This document shows positions 12,891-26,189 of a stretch of DNA of 64,000 bases, piece by piece. The stretch's first letter is position 1; each line of letters starts with the position of its first letter. The notes under the pieces are model-generated. The model ran no database searches. It was not told the DNA's origin and saw only the letters and a list, made by a program, of their open reading frames with translations. Made by a program: the position numbers and the translations under genes. The DNA is from Sialis fuliginosa (Eukaryota; Arthropoda; Insecta; Megaloptera; Sialidae), in assembly GCA_961205875.1 (NCBI GenBank), contig OY540815.1, positions 11,532,001 through 11,596,000 of the forward strand. Direction: 5' to 3'.

Positions 12891-14639
12891 TATGTGTATT
12901 TGTAGATATGTATATATGGATTATCGGTTATATTAGTAATGTTAATATAAGTTCATATAAATTATATAGACATTATATCCATACTAATTCTAAACATTAC
13001 GTTATACCACATTTGATATTAAATAGATGTAATATGTATACACAATGAGATGATCTTCAAGCTAAACATAATTTGCTTAATGGAGTTTAATCTAAATCTT
13101 AAATAAATTTATTGATATAATCTTACATGTTCGCCAAAATTACTAAAATAAACTTTGAGATATACATACATTCATATCAATATAATTATCTATTTACCCC
13201 CTTGGAATATATACATTTACCCACGTATGTATGTAATTATTATTACAAACATAACATATGTCTGTGGTAAAAATTAATTATATTTATAGTTTTTAAACAG
13301 TCGATAAATTGTAAATAATTAACAATCGAGTTGTTAAGAAGACACTGAGACTAACAACAATGTTAATGTTCTAATTCTGATATGTATAAAGAATATAAGT
13401 TATTTTACTAGTATATTAACTATAATCAAATAAATGATATTCCGGAGAATTCCAAATAGAAAATAATTTTGATAAAATATGGAATGCTACTTTTAAGATA
13501 AATTTCAAACTGTTCAAGAAAGAATAAAATTTGTGAGTATATTTCAGTATTTGGAATCAATATACACTCTATATACATAGATATTGTGTAGGTAGTTTTA
13601 TTTGATACAAAAATCAAACAAGCAAATAATAAAATTATATAGAAATCAAAATGACTCTTTATAAAAGGAAAATACAAAACACGACAATATTCAAGAGGTT
13701 AAAATGTAAGTGTAGATAATTTTAGCTTATTTGTGAGTGCGTCTCTTCTAATCGATCCCGTGCTAAAAGTTCATTTCGGCTACTTGTTGGAACCTCGTGT
13801 AATGTCTTCTAGAGCACGGTTATTACAAGCACGTCAGCCAATTAAGATGATACTGTTATTTCGTGCCACGTTACGAGCTTGATATTTATTGTTTTTGATG
13901 TTATTAAATACTGCGCTGAGCACTTCTGTGATTACATATCCCTCAACAATAAACACTTGTATGACGTTATTTCTTTTTTCTAGTAATATATATTGTTTTG
14001 GGAATTGTTTTTATATTTAATTTAATGTAGTTAATAATAAATAATTAACTAATAAAACAGAGAAACTAAATCTATATACGTATAATAATTCAGGATTGAA
14101 TAAATTCTATCATTGTTTAATTAATAGTTATTTGTTTATATTTTAATAGTGATCCATACAAAAAGTCCGGGAAGAAAAACTTATACAGTATAAAATATGT
14201 CAAATATCGGGACAATTCAGTATAGAGAAATGTATATTGTTTTTATTGACCAAATTAATATTTATGTTATTTATATTATATAAAATAATACTCATTTTAG
14301 TTGTCCTTCTGTGTACTTCCAACTACTTTCTTTAAAAGTATTGATGTAAATATATGTACAAATGTACATATACTTATCATAATTTATTTAAAACCAAGCC
14401 CTATAGGTAAATACCTCGTGGATTTAGGTAGAAAAACTACCCTGAATACTGCTACATTGTCCATGTAATTTTAATTGAATGGAGAGTAATAAATCTAACA
14501 ATAAATGAACATGCATGAAATTTTACAATCTACCATATATCAACAAGTCAAATACACCGTTATGTATAAACGATACCCATAAGTATTTTCGAATCATAAA
14601 TAATAATCCCTCATTGCATCCACAAACAATATTTATGTC
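12891..14639. other. A+T-rich noncoding DNA
   Basis: No feature recognised. The block at about 13720-13880 is slightly more G+C-rich (TAATCGATCCCGTGCTAAA) but too weak to call. Confidence 0.55.
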
Positions 14640-15260
14640 GCGAATGGTTGATATCAATACATAAAGGCAGTTGAAGCACGAAAACACTCGAACGTCTCTT
14701 ATTCACATGAAGTGACATCAAAAGTGAGTAAGACGAACGCATTACCGGCTACAATCTAATCATTTTTCGGAATTGAGTGAATCGGGTCGGAAGAGAACGG
14801 AAGAAGGGTGCTCTCTCTGTCTCTTATAAAGAAAAAGCAATCCGTGAAACAAACGAACGCGTGCGCTCATTATTTTCACAGACGAGTCGATGTAATATGA
14901 CATCCACACCGCGCAACGTAACAGAAGGTATAATAAAAGAAAACGAGCAGAACAATTGAAGGGGCAGGTTGTGGCAATGAGGGGGGTAGGGGGAGTATGA
15001 AGGAAGACCAAGCGCGGAATACTTGGGAGTACACAATGACAAGCATTGTAAGCAAAACAATGAATTCATGTAGAAGACAATTATACGACCTGAAACCCCC
15101 GTGCGCCTCCTACTTGTATCTCGAACTCCCCAACACTGTCTGCTGTCCACACTGTTATTTCTACCGCAAGTTTTTATTCTTTTTCTTTGCCTTAATTTGG
15201 ATGGAGGAGGGAATGTGGAGTATTTATTATATAGGTTAGGTTCCCACGACTGTTGTTTTT
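14640..15260. other. G+C-richer single-copy-looking block, candidate regulatory or exonic DNA
   Basis: About 600 bp of balanced composition amid A+T-rich DNA. Overlapping frames on both strands (longest 14824-15150, minus) lack recognisable domains and overlap one another, which argues against coding. A hydrophobic plus-strand frame near 15101-15240 is tempting as a signal peptide but has no ATG and no good donor. It may be an enhancer, promoter or 5' UTR. Confidence 0.3.
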
Positions 15261-16482
15261 CAATTACACGACGGTTTTTTGTGTCACTGATATATTCTTG
15301 AATGTGTTTTGTTTATTTGTCGGCCTCTGATTTTTGTTTTTGTTTTGGGGCAAACAAAAGACACTGTTAAAATGTTCTGATAAAAATTTTATTTCCTGGA
15401 TTAATGGACATTTCTTTTTCATTATCGTTTTTAATTAAAAATGGAACATGAATTGTGCGTTTTGTGTATTATATGAAATAGAAACAGAACACAAAAAAAA
15501 CTTGTTTCGTATTCATACCTGTGCTTTGAGCATATTGTGAAAGATAACATGAAACATTGTATTGTTTACTAAAATTATATATGTAAAAACACCTATTTGG
15601 AAATTAATAATTTTATATGTGTAAAAAGACAACTAAGTAGGTATCATAAATATATATTAAAGAAGAATGAATATATGACCATTTTATTTTACAAAATAAT
15701 AAAAATTACAAAAAAGAGAACGTAATCTAAATTTTTAAACATTCAAATGAATAAATCACTTTTTTCTAGTCTATTAAAACTTTTCTAGACATTCTCATGT
15801 ATTTAAAATTTCCATATTCATTTTGAAATATTTTACACAACTATTAACATAATGTCGTTCAGCCTAAAATTAATCCCGAGTTCAAAAATGATAAAAGTTT
15901 GTTCCTAGGATATATATGACAGGATTTCATCTCCTCAGGGACTGGTTTCTCTATCTACTTGCATTTACTTTGCCCATTGTATCTAAGTAAGCCCAGTACC
16001 TAACAAAATGAGACCAAAGTTTCCCGCTTCGAGAGAAATAAATTTGTTTTTATTATGTTTGTTGTGCTCGGACCTATCCCTTAGGAACTCTTACATAATT
16101 TTATGCTGCTAAATATCGTAGCGTTATCTTGGGTAGAGAAGATATTCAAGTTTAAAGTTATCTATTTTGTTTGCCGAAAATTTAGCTAATTGTAGAGTGT
16201 GAGATTGCTGTGCATACTTCCTGTCATATGTGGCAAAACGATAATTTTAATATATATTAAACTGAAACCAGTGGCGTGACGATCGTTATCTTTATCTTGA
16301 AAATTATATTTATATTTCTTGAAATTGGTTCACTGATGTGCATGTCAAAATAAAATAAAATTCTTATCTATACATATATTATAAATTTTATTTCGATATT
16401 TTAAAACTATCCGTACAATATTTTTATATTTGTATCTCATTTTATTGATAAGATAAAATTGTAGCTTTTATTGTGCAGCGAT
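15261..16482. other. A+T-rich noncoding DNA
   Basis: No feature recognised; 15900-16130 is more complex in sequence but has no frame or repeat partner. Confidence 0.55.
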
Positions 16483-17208
16483 GTTTTGCTTCCTCGCAAT
16501 ATCGAAGATATGATAAGCTTTGTGATTTTAAAATGAGAAAAAAATTGTTCTTCGATTTCAAAATTTTAAATTGATCATTATATTTCAGGTCAAGACAAAC
16601 ACTTTTCGTTCAGTGTCTGTTTGCGTGTGTTTGTGTGTGTGGGTCTGTCCCCTGAATCCTTACATACTTTACTGTACCACTGTATCGATATTAATGAAAC
16701 TTGGTTAGATGGTTGGGTCTGCCTTGAGGACGGTTTCATTTCAAAATCATGAAAATTGTGTGTAAGAGGGAGAGGTGCATTCAAATTTTTTTTTCAAGAT
16801 AGCTCAAGAATGACATATGTTACGTGAAAATTTTATAGAATATTTTTTTGTAGAGCAATCAATTTCCTATAATATGGTCTACAACGTTTGTTTTAAAATA
16901 TTCCCTTACAAAGATTTATCTCAAATTGCTAAAAAAAATAATCGACATTTGTTTTTTAAAATTGATATTTTAAATGTCGTTTTGACGTTTACATAAATTT
17001 AGATTTAAAAAAAATTAAAAATATACAAAATTAAGAAAAAATTCGAACTAATATTATAATATTGTATAACAATTAATTAAATGGTTAACCAATACCAAAT
17101 AATTTATCTGAAAATTTTATCGGTTTTTATTTAAATTGTTCAATAATATTCTACCTTCGGTGAATTTAGCACGAGTAAGCACTGTGCATTTACTTGGCAG
17201 ATGTTTTT
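16483..17208 (-). repeat. RF1 dispersed repeat, copy 2 (near full length, reverse)
   Basis: This is the reverse-orientation copy, reading TTTTGCTTCCTCGCAATATC at its left and GGCAGATGTTTTT at its right. It carries one unit of the 20-bp array that is expanded in copies 1 and 4. Its version of the conserved short frame is at 16590-16784 on the minus strand, the same sense relative to the element. An imperfect GT tract near 16619-16645 replaces the longer short-unit array of copy 4. Confidence 0.75.
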
Positions 17209-17929
17209 ATTCTGTGCAAAAATATTACACAAAAAAATATTTTTTATTAAAGTTGACAAAGACAAATTTTACCTGACCATATGATTCAGCATTTTATAGA
17301 AGAAAAAGTACACTCATATACAAACAAAGAGACAGAATACAATAACATTATTTATTAAAATATAATGTGATAGGTACCAATTCAGTGCGACATCAATCAA
17401 TATTTTCTGTTATTATTTTTTATTATTTTAGACATTAGAATAAATATTTAATATAATTATCTTGGACAAACTTTTGTTACTTTTGTGTGAATTGAGATAT
17501 TATTATCTATAAATACAATTAAATTTAAATTAACGTCTGGAACTCATTTCAGTTCATAAGAACTCATTATTTTATAAATCAAAACAAGGTCATTTAGCAG
17601 TAAGTGTATATTGCAGTATAAATATTCAATTCAGCTACGCCACGTTTTCTCATTTGTGGTCAGTAACGGTGAAATTTAAAAATGTCTGATTAAATTTAAT
17701 GACGAGAAATTAAAACCTCTCGTTAGTATCTAGATCCCGAGGTAGATTAATTATACAGTTGAAAGAGCATTCACAGGATAAAAAAATATTCCATTATTGA
17801 CTAATGAATTTTTTAATTTATTTAATGTAGTGAATATACAAATTTAAATTAACATATTACTGTTGAAAAATTATTTATTATAATTCAAGTTCTAGTCTCG
17901 ATTTCTAGCCGGTGGCGTTTTATACTGAG
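17209..17929. other. A+T-rich noncoding DNA
   Basis: No feature recognised. The last part may include the 3' tail of the LINE relic that follows. Confidence 0.5.
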
Positions 17930-18320
17930 TACCCCGAACTGGGTAAAAATATGTGAAGACCTTTTTGGTTTTTGGAATTCTTCTTCTTTTTCGTATATTT
18001 TTGTCTGCTGGCTTTTTATTTTGGAATTTCGTAATTATGTGAGAATAGTGTGCTTTAATTTCCTATAATTTTATTTTTTTTTGTATGGATTTTTCTTTGA
18101 TATTTTCATGTAATTTAGTTCTTTCCTTGTTATATTTAGGACATTTCAATATAATGTGATTATTGTCACATATAGAGCGGTTGTTGCAATCGCATAAAGG
18201 ATTATTCAATGCTTTGATCTTGTAGAGATAATGTAGAGTATATATGCGCAGTTTTTGAAATAATTTTGATGATGATCATTTTTTGCTCCCTTGGAAAATA
18301 AGACCACGAAAGTAATTTGA
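17930..18320 (-). pseudogene. LINE retrotransposon relic (C-terminal Cys/His region of the pol ORF)
   Basis: Reading the minus strand, two adjacent frames together give a degraded version of the tail of an I/Jockey-type LINE polyprotein. One frame has SWSYFPREQ; the next has KLRIYTLHYLYKIKALNNPL followed by CDC...C....HIILKCPKYNKER. The arrangement (W-Y, basic R-L-R-like block, HY, then C-x-C and H-x4-C-P) is the usual ending after RT or RNase H. Frame breaks and a stop soon after show it is dead. No RT core is visible upstream, so it is 5'-truncated, the normal fate of LINE insertions. Clade assignment is uncertain. Confidence 0.55.
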
Positions 18321-20929
18321 AAAACAAAAATGATGAAATTTGTTCAATGTTGGTATATGTATGAATTTTTCTAACTTATTTCCTACTAATTTTTTCTCAA
18401 AAAGGGGGGCAAAAATAAGTTCTACTTGAGGTCTCCGACTATTATAACTTACTACCGTTTCTTTAGAATATATTACTTTAAAATATTTAGATTGCATTTT
18501 CGTGGTAATTTAGAAAGAGTGAATAAATTTCAATCTAATTATTTAATATATTTCTGTACGTACTACGTGTATTATATCATAATAAATTGTCATACATTTC
18601 AAAATAAATCAATACTTATTTTGAATTTATAAGGGAATTGTGTTAATTTAATATGATAAAAAATCAATTAAGTGTATTACAAAAGTTTTTTTAACATTAA
18701 TTTTCATAAGCAGCTAGTTAATTCTTTACAATACCACCACCTGATATGGATTACCAAGAAGAACAGGACTTTCCTTGAGGTGATCAGGACAAGCGACAGT
18801 TCCAAGACCCGAAATACATTTATATTAACCTATATTCGCTCATATAGACACATCTGGTAGTGGGAATTTGAATAGATAATGTTTATTACCTCACTACTCC
18901 AGTTCATTTATAAGCTAATCTTAAATATTTTATAATTGATAACTTATAAAAATAACGAAATGAACTATAAAAACAAAAACAAAATATTTTTTAGAACTAT
19001 TTAGAAAGATTTTTTGCACTTTAAAAAAATATAAAAAACTGTTAACAACAAGAAAACAAAATTTTCGTTTTAATTTAAAAATTGGACTACTCCAAATCCC
19101 TTATTTAACTATTTTTATCTTTTTATAGTTATAACACAAATTTGAAACAATCATTAGTATTAGTTTTTTATCATTACCCTAAAACAGACGTGCTTCTTTA
19201 TACACAAATAAAATACAAATTAGTATTACTGTGTGACACAAAACATATGATAATATAAAATGTGGTTAACGGGCGCATCTCACGTCCAACGTTTGAGATT
19301 TGTTCTGTTTGATGATACTACACTCTGCATAATTATACAGAAAACCACCAGAAGAGTGTGAATCGAATTACAATGCCTTCATTAAAAACATGACTGGATA
19401 TCTCGTATATTTCAGGTTTTTTTTCAATGTCATTATTTTTCTTTTTGTAGTGATTTTTCTTCTCTTGTTTCGTGTTAAATGTATGTATTACGTATATTTT
19501 ACGTATGTAGGTACATACGTTTTGCGATGAAATTCCACATATATTACTTGTCCGTATACGTAACTTAATGGATAATTATAAAAGGGCAGCGCGGAATGAA
19601 AAGGATAAAACACAAGATAATATATTTGTACATATTTATATCTCTACTTTCCTATATAACACTAACAAATTATTGATCTTCTTATAAGTAATCAAAATTC
19701 TTTGATATGAGCCTAAGTTTCACAGACCCAAAATTAAATAATTTAGCAATGGAAGGTGCTAGACGCGTGTTCTTTCTATGAAAATATTGCTGAATAAGTC
19801 TGTCAGACTTGACGCCATCACTGATGTCATACTAGTGTAAGATATATGACAAAACAAAATGAAACTGATAATGTACTGGCACCAGTCTTGATCAATACCC
19901 CTGTGTTAAATATTTTTAAATTAAAAGTACTCAGAAATATTTGTTGATAATTGATTAATGCCATTACTGGATATTAATCTATATATTATACATTTAACTA
20001 CCTTACAGCGTGATATGATGGTAATTGATCATTTTATTTAAAAATAGTTGACAAATAGTTATCGCGGTTCACCACACTATCAAGAAAAGTGTATTTTCTT
20101 ATGTAAATGTTTTACATTGTATTAAATTTTGCGACTTTTTATCTAATAACGTTTGTGTAGTAGTACTAATCATTTTGTAATATTTAGCAATTTTTCATTA
20201 CAGGTTTTACGTTGTTCATTATTGGATATATACAAAATAAAAGACTATAATTAAAAAAACAACTATATTTGCGTATTTTGGTCATTAAATTGATTTAATA
20301 AAGAGGTAGTTGTTTTATTAGTAGCATGAGCTTATGAAAACTACAAAAAAGTAGCCCATCAATCCCAAAAAGAATATACATACTTTGCTCTTTAAACGAC
20401 CAAGACTGGTACCAGTACCTTATTTATAATTCAAATTTTTATATCATTTATGTTATCTTGTTTAAAGTTATACCAAAAAATAATTATTAAAACATAATTC
20501 TTAGAGATTTTTTTTGTTTTTGTTTTTAAAATTATAAAACTAAACATTAATCGTTTCGTACCTTGATTAGTTAATATAACTATTTTTACCAGCCTTTAAA
20601 ATTTCAAATAAGTCCTTCAAACTGGTATAAATTTGCAGTCTTTCGCAGACTTGGCGTCACTATTAATGTCATGGGATAGAACGTCACCTAGAGGCTTAAT
20701 ATTGATTTCTATGACTAAAGTAAGGGAAAACTCCACATCCATTATCCATCTAAGATTTCGTTGCTATTAAATCTATTGAAGATCTGAATTAATAATATTC
20801 GTTTGAAATCGTAGACTTATTTGAGATCCAGGTTTAAATTAATATAAGATCTCATCTATACCTATATGTATTTGTTATAATTATATATGGTTCAAGTATT
20901 AATGTAATAACATTCTGAGGAAGTGAGGG
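18321..20929. other. A+T-rich noncoding DNA with old repeat traces
   Basis: CAAGACTGGTACCAGTAC at 20401 and its near reverse complement at 19875 form a distant inverted pair. GACTTG-CG followed by ATCACT..ATGTCAT occurs at 19807 and, in variant form, at 20649. These suggest decayed elements; no borders can be given. The frame 18276-18497 (minus) borders the LINE relic and may be part of it. Confidence 0.45.
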
Positions 20930-21230
20930 TAATTATCCCATCAAACAGAATCAACAGGAGCGTATGTATTTTTGAGCCCGAGTGATTCGGCATGTTGTGT
21001 TAATTATTTGAAAGGTTTTCACTATGATGATGGTCGCGATGATGTAGGTAAATGAGCTGTAATAAACCCATGTTCATGATTTATTTGTTTTCATTGCGAG
21101 GCCATAATGCGCCCGCTCGTGTCGGACCATAATTGGGATTTGTGAAATGGCATGCTTGTGTCACTGATTCGAATTTGCATGATTTACCGGCACATGTAAT
21201 GGCCAAATATGGTCTATACATGCATACGTA
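20930..21230. other. Candidate conserved noncoding element
   Basis: A complex, non-repetitive stretch with homeodomain-like cores (GTAATTAT, TTAATTAT, CATAATTG), GGTCGCGATGATG and GCCATAATGCGCCCGCTCG. It resembles an insect developmental enhancer in texture. No coding frame is credible: the open frame at 21133-21333 runs into A+T-rich sequence. Confidence 0.3.
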
Positions 21231-22851
21231 TATATACATTGATTTTATTACATGTAGAATTTATAATTTATGTACGAGTGCATGTTTTCAATTTTTTATT
21301 TATAGTTTTATTTTATTCTTTTTATTTATTTAAATGTCGATATCAAAATAAATGGAAATGATGTTTCAATTATCATCGATAAAATATAATGTTCATTTTC
21401 TTTGATAATATTAATATACGTAAAACTGTTTTCACTTATTTTTTTATTACTAAGATAATGCCTACGCAAAAACAGACAAGATGAAATTCATAAGAAAAAA
21501 TCATTTTTGAGTTATTAATACAGCCTTATTCAAAATAAAGTTTACAATATTATAGAAAATTGGTTATGGCTATAAAAAAAAGGATTTTAAATAAAAATAC
21601 TTATTGAGTGATAATCATTATTAAAAACACGGAACACTAAAAACAAAGTTTTAATAAACAATCAATAAAAATAAATGTTTTATAAAATCACAAAAACTAT
21701 TTTTCTTTGTGCTCATCAAAAACAGTGATATTTTAAAATGAGCTTTATGTGTGTTGATACATTAGTAGATAACGCAGTTCATTTAATATAATGAAAGTAT
21801 ATAGTAAAAAATATATGAATATTTAGGAGAATAAAAAGTACATGTTTTTAGTTTTTGTACAAAAACTGAGAATAGTTTTCAAGTAGGTACTTAACATTTC
21901 TTTTATAAACGTCTATCGAAAAATGATTTTTCTACATTTATTATCGGTTTTTATTCTATTTTATGAAAAACTCATTAACAAACGCTTGTTATGATTTTTT
22001 ACACCCAATTTGGACATGTCTGTGTCACGTACATACATATTCTATTTTTTACTGGAATTTCTTACAAAGCGCTCTGTATTTTCCACTGACTGTAGCTATG
22101 TATATTGCCTTTGATGTATTTTTACATTAAACGAGTCATGATTTTAGTATAAGCATCTAATAAATATTTGTTTAAATTGAAATAGTTTGTAAATTTATAC
22201 ATAAATATTTTTTTTTTATGAAAAACAGCAATTTGAGAGTATATTATTATAAAATGAAATAAAAAAATTAATATTTAGTCTGTTCTCAATTTTCCGAGAA
22301 AAAAAATAATTTTCGGAAATTGGAAACAGAAAATCGCATTTTTCAAAAATTCCTCTATTAACTTAATCAATTGCAGAAATCAATTTATTATAAAATCAAA
22401 TCAAATAAATAATAAGAAGCAATGACGAATTTATAGTTTTTTAATTCGAATAATTTTGAAAAATAAAAATAAAACACGGCAAGTTTCAAGCATAATATGT
22501 AATATAACGTTAAAGATGAGTTACATTGTTCAAGCGTTTATTTACTTTTTAATAACATTAAAAAAAATAATGTTTTCCAATTAATTCTTGTTTGTTTTTC
22601 CTTATTCTGTTTTTTGACTTCTAATCTTCTTAATTGACAATTTTGTATATCGTGCAATAAAACCTAGTTATACTGTGTGAAGCAAAAAATGGTCTTGCTA
22701 GATTTAATTATTTATCATAACTGATATCAATGTAAACTTACAAGTGTTCACATTAGTACATACTATTATATAATGGAATTAAATTACATTTGGGAATACA
22801 CAATTGTTAGTTAAAATAAAATAAATCTACTTATACATTCTAAACTTTAAA
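21231..22851. other. A+T-rich noncoding DNA
   Basis: No feature recognised. A local imperfect palindrome (TTTTCCGAGAAAAAAAATAA then TTTTCGGAAA) lies at 22290-22320. Confidence 0.55.
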
Positions 22852-23150
22852 TAAAGTTTATCTCAATTTGCTTTAAAAAATTATTATTATTTTTTTTAAT
22901 TGCTATTTACTTTGACATATTAAATGTCATTTTGACGTTTGCATAGCAGAAAAGTTTAGATTTAAATTGAAATTAGAAAAATGTCGAATGAATATTTTTT
23001 AATAAAATTGTCTAAAAATTAAATGGTTAACCAATGGCAGTTCATGAGAATACGTTATCGATGTTTATTAAAATTGTTCGACAATTAATTAACTACCTTT
23101 GGCGAATTTAGCACGAGGAAGCACTGTGCATTTACTTGGCAGATGTTTTT
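22852..23150 (-). repeat. RF1 dispersed repeat, copy 3 (truncated)
   Basis: Only the part nearest the CATCTGCCAAG end is kept, in reverse orientation. It runs from TTTATCTCAATTTGCT through one array unit and GCACGAGGAAGCACTGTGC to GGCAGATGTTTTT. The half carrying the short frame and the GAGGAAGCAAAA end is missing. Confidence 0.7.
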
Positions 23151-25077
23151 AATTAGGTTATCAATATGTTATTATCCCATTTTATACATTATATTGATCA
23201 AAATATGGAAAATAAGAAAGCAAGTATATTATAATTGTCAAAATTACGGAAATTAAATTTAATTAATTAAAATTTAACTACCATATATACAAATTACAAA
23301 TATATCACAACTAATATCTTAGCATTGTTCTACACGCGGTTAATATATTAAATTATATAGTTAATAAATTAAACAGTAGAGGTGTGAAACGTACGAATAT
23401 TGCTTTGTTAATACAATTACTAAAAGCTGTAATTTATTACAGTTTATTTAATAAAATGGCATAAATAATTTAATTTACACAAGTTGCGTTCATTCCCCAA
23501 GGAAAAGACGCTCGATACGTGTATGTATGTATAAGTATATCTATAAAGAAATGATATATGACATATGTGTATTGGCCGTTTGTAAAATTAATAATATCAG
23601 TCAGTAGCGGCGCATTGGAATTATTATAACAAACGTTTTTACTGTAAATCAATTTGGTGATATTTTAATGAGTTCGTCCAGGATTAATTTTTATAATGTA
23701 ACACATATTACAATTCCATACCGCAAGCGAAATTTTTAATTAAAAATGTCGTACTTATTTAAAAATATTGATTTATAGATTATTCACAGTTGTTTTACCT
23801 GTTATTGTTTATTTAAGATACTTTTAAATGTATGTAATAGAAAAAAAAATTGTAGGTAAATTTAATATAGTAATGAAAATAATATGTAGACACTTACCAT
23901 ACTTTGATTATTAAACATATATATAAAATATAGATGCCAGTTATTGAGTATATTTTGTAAAATCACATCGCCCACCAGTTATTATTACTAAAAAGTTCAC
24001 GAACGCATGCTGTTAGGATTTAGATTTGGCAGTCAGTAAAAGTACTAGAGCTATAAAACTCTTACCCGTGAATTTTAATTTTGGATATTATTCGCATAAA
24101 AAAAACATTAGTGTTATCCTTTGCTATAATATTGCGATGAAATCGGTATGTCCGTTTAAATGTTCAATTTATAATTATCAACTGTAACTGTTATTTGTCA
24201 GTGCTTATTTTATATAATTTTTTTTTCAATTTCTACGTTGAAAAAAATGGAATATAAGAAAAAAAATCTGTTCTAAAAATACATATTGTTAGTACAGTGA
24301 GTAAGACTTAAAAAGCATTTTACAATGAACGGTAGCTGTTAAATTATTAATACCACCTTTACATTAGCAAAATTATTAAAATCTCGCGATATTTAAAAAA
24401 AAACAGAGGTATAAATGAAAACAAGAAAAGGAAATGTAAATTATTGTATAATGGGATACACGTGATTATTTATTTTTTATAATAAATATTGTGTATAATT
24501 GGTAGTTATTGGAGTGGTATAAATAGTATATGTAGTGATATCAATTACTAAAAATTCAATTGAAAAACAAAAAAACATTTCTTATATTTTTATCGATGCT
24601 TATAGTACAGCCATGACATTGCACATTGTGAAGAAATAAAGTATGACAGATGTGTATTGGTCGGTTCTAAAAATTAATAACATCAGACGAATGTCAGGTG
24701 AAAAACGAGAATTTAGTATGACAGTTTCTACATAGAAATATTATTTTTTACGGTGTACATGTGTGTAGCAAATCCAGATATACATACAAACTTTGTGATA
24801 CGTATATATATACTAGATCAAAAATATGAAAGTTTTGAGTTTAATAAAAGTAAAATAAAAGTTTTTGTATTATAAACAAATGTTAGTTTAAGAATTTTGT
24901 TTTACATAATTTATACAAATCAATGTTTCTGCATGTAAATATTTGAGAAAGTTATTTATCGAACATTAAAAGTATACATTGTCCAGATCTAAATATATGT
25001 AAATGCAATATTCTATTGAAGCTCTTCTATTATATTGAAAAGTTGTAAGAAAAATATATTTTTTTTCTAATACATAA
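23151..25077. other. A+T-rich noncoding DNA with one short duplicated segment
   Basis: ATATGACATATGTGTATTGG with its AAAATTAATAATATCAG tail (23557-23600) recurs as a variant at 24641-24685. No gene is seen. Confidence 0.5.
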
Positions 25078-25300
25078 TGACTTTTTAGGATTCTGAAGAA
25101 ACCTTAATAATCTCACTTTGTCGTATGTCCGTCCGTCGGTATTTTTTAGTCAAAACAAATTATTTCGAAATTTTTTAAGCTATAAGTTTGAAATTTTTAC
25201 TGAACATGTAAAATGATTTATTTTTATTTTCATATTTGTAATGCACCAGTAAGTTGCTCCAAACAGTCCACGTAGTACGTACGCACCCTTACGTATATTT
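25078..25300 (-). repeat. Decayed lepidopteran-type repeat
   Basis: Reverse orientation. TTTTTAGGATTCTGAAGAAACC, split by wear, followed by TATGTCCGTCCGTCGG corresponds to the AACCTAAAA/GGACGGACGGAC end of the better copies at 28289 and 60372. The remainder is too diverged to align by eye. Confidence 0.4.
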
Positions 25301-25824
25301 AACTGATTTTTAATGTATGAACATTTCTATAAACGTATTTTTTGAAAAGTGGCATTAAAAAAAGTTCACAATATTTGTATAATATTCATATCTTTATCAA
25401 GAAAATAATATAATAATAACTGTTTCTTTTTTTCAGTGAACTATCCAATTTATTATTCAATTATACCATCTTCAGAAAATATGTTTAGAATCACTGGCAT
25501 TTTCCACCGTCGCGTGTTTAATAATGTCTGTCAATTCTGTAATAGACTCTTCATAGTCCCTTGGTAATATTCTCTTGGATTACACGAGCAATAAATGGGA
25601 GGGGGATGAAGGGGTGCGAGGAATATACACGAAGCAATATTTTATTCATTTTATACAAATTCAGTAGGAAATATATTATAGAATAGTTTTATCTTAGCAT
25701 ATGAAAATAATACTATAGTTAAATATTGTAACAAATTCTGTTCTGTGAAAAAAATTCAATATTTAATATACTTTTTTTTAATCATTCTTTTCAATCAATA
25801 CAAAAACAAGCCATGGGTTCGATT

Positions 25825-26189
25825 CTTGAGGTTACTTGAAAACCTTAAAGTTAATGATGTAAACTATATTTAAAAAAAAATTGAGTCTGTAGGATCGCGC
25901 CAAGCTGAGATATTAACTATTCAACTCATTTGTTAATTTATCAGTTTTAATTTGTTTATAGTTGGGGAAAGGAGTAGCGACAGTCTTGGAGCACTTGATA
26001 CTCCGAAAGTTAATGGTGTAAGTTATATTTAAAAAAAAAAAGATTGAGTCTGTAGGATCGCGCCAAGCTAAGATATTAACTTTTCAACTTATTTGTTAAT
26101 TTATCAGTTTTATTTTGTTTATAATAAAGGAGTCACGACGGTCTTAGGACACTTGATAATCTTAAAGTTAATGGTGTAAGTTATATTTT
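25825..26189 (+). repeat. Tandem repeat, ~160-bp unit, left part
   Basis: Two full units (25825-25985 and 25986-26143) and the start of a third (26144-26189) share CTTGA..., TTAATGGTGTAAGTTATATTT, an A tract, GTCTGTAGGATCGCGCCAAG and TTTGTTAATTTATCAGTTTT. The third unit is split by RF1 copy 4 and continues at 27036. Confidence 0.8.

Noticed and set aside
15101..15301. A hydrophobic N-terminus that could be the missing signal-peptide exon
   Set aside because: It begins with GTG rather than ATG, overlaps frames in other phases and has only a weak donor-like GTTAGGT. It lies 26 kb upstream without supporting evidence.
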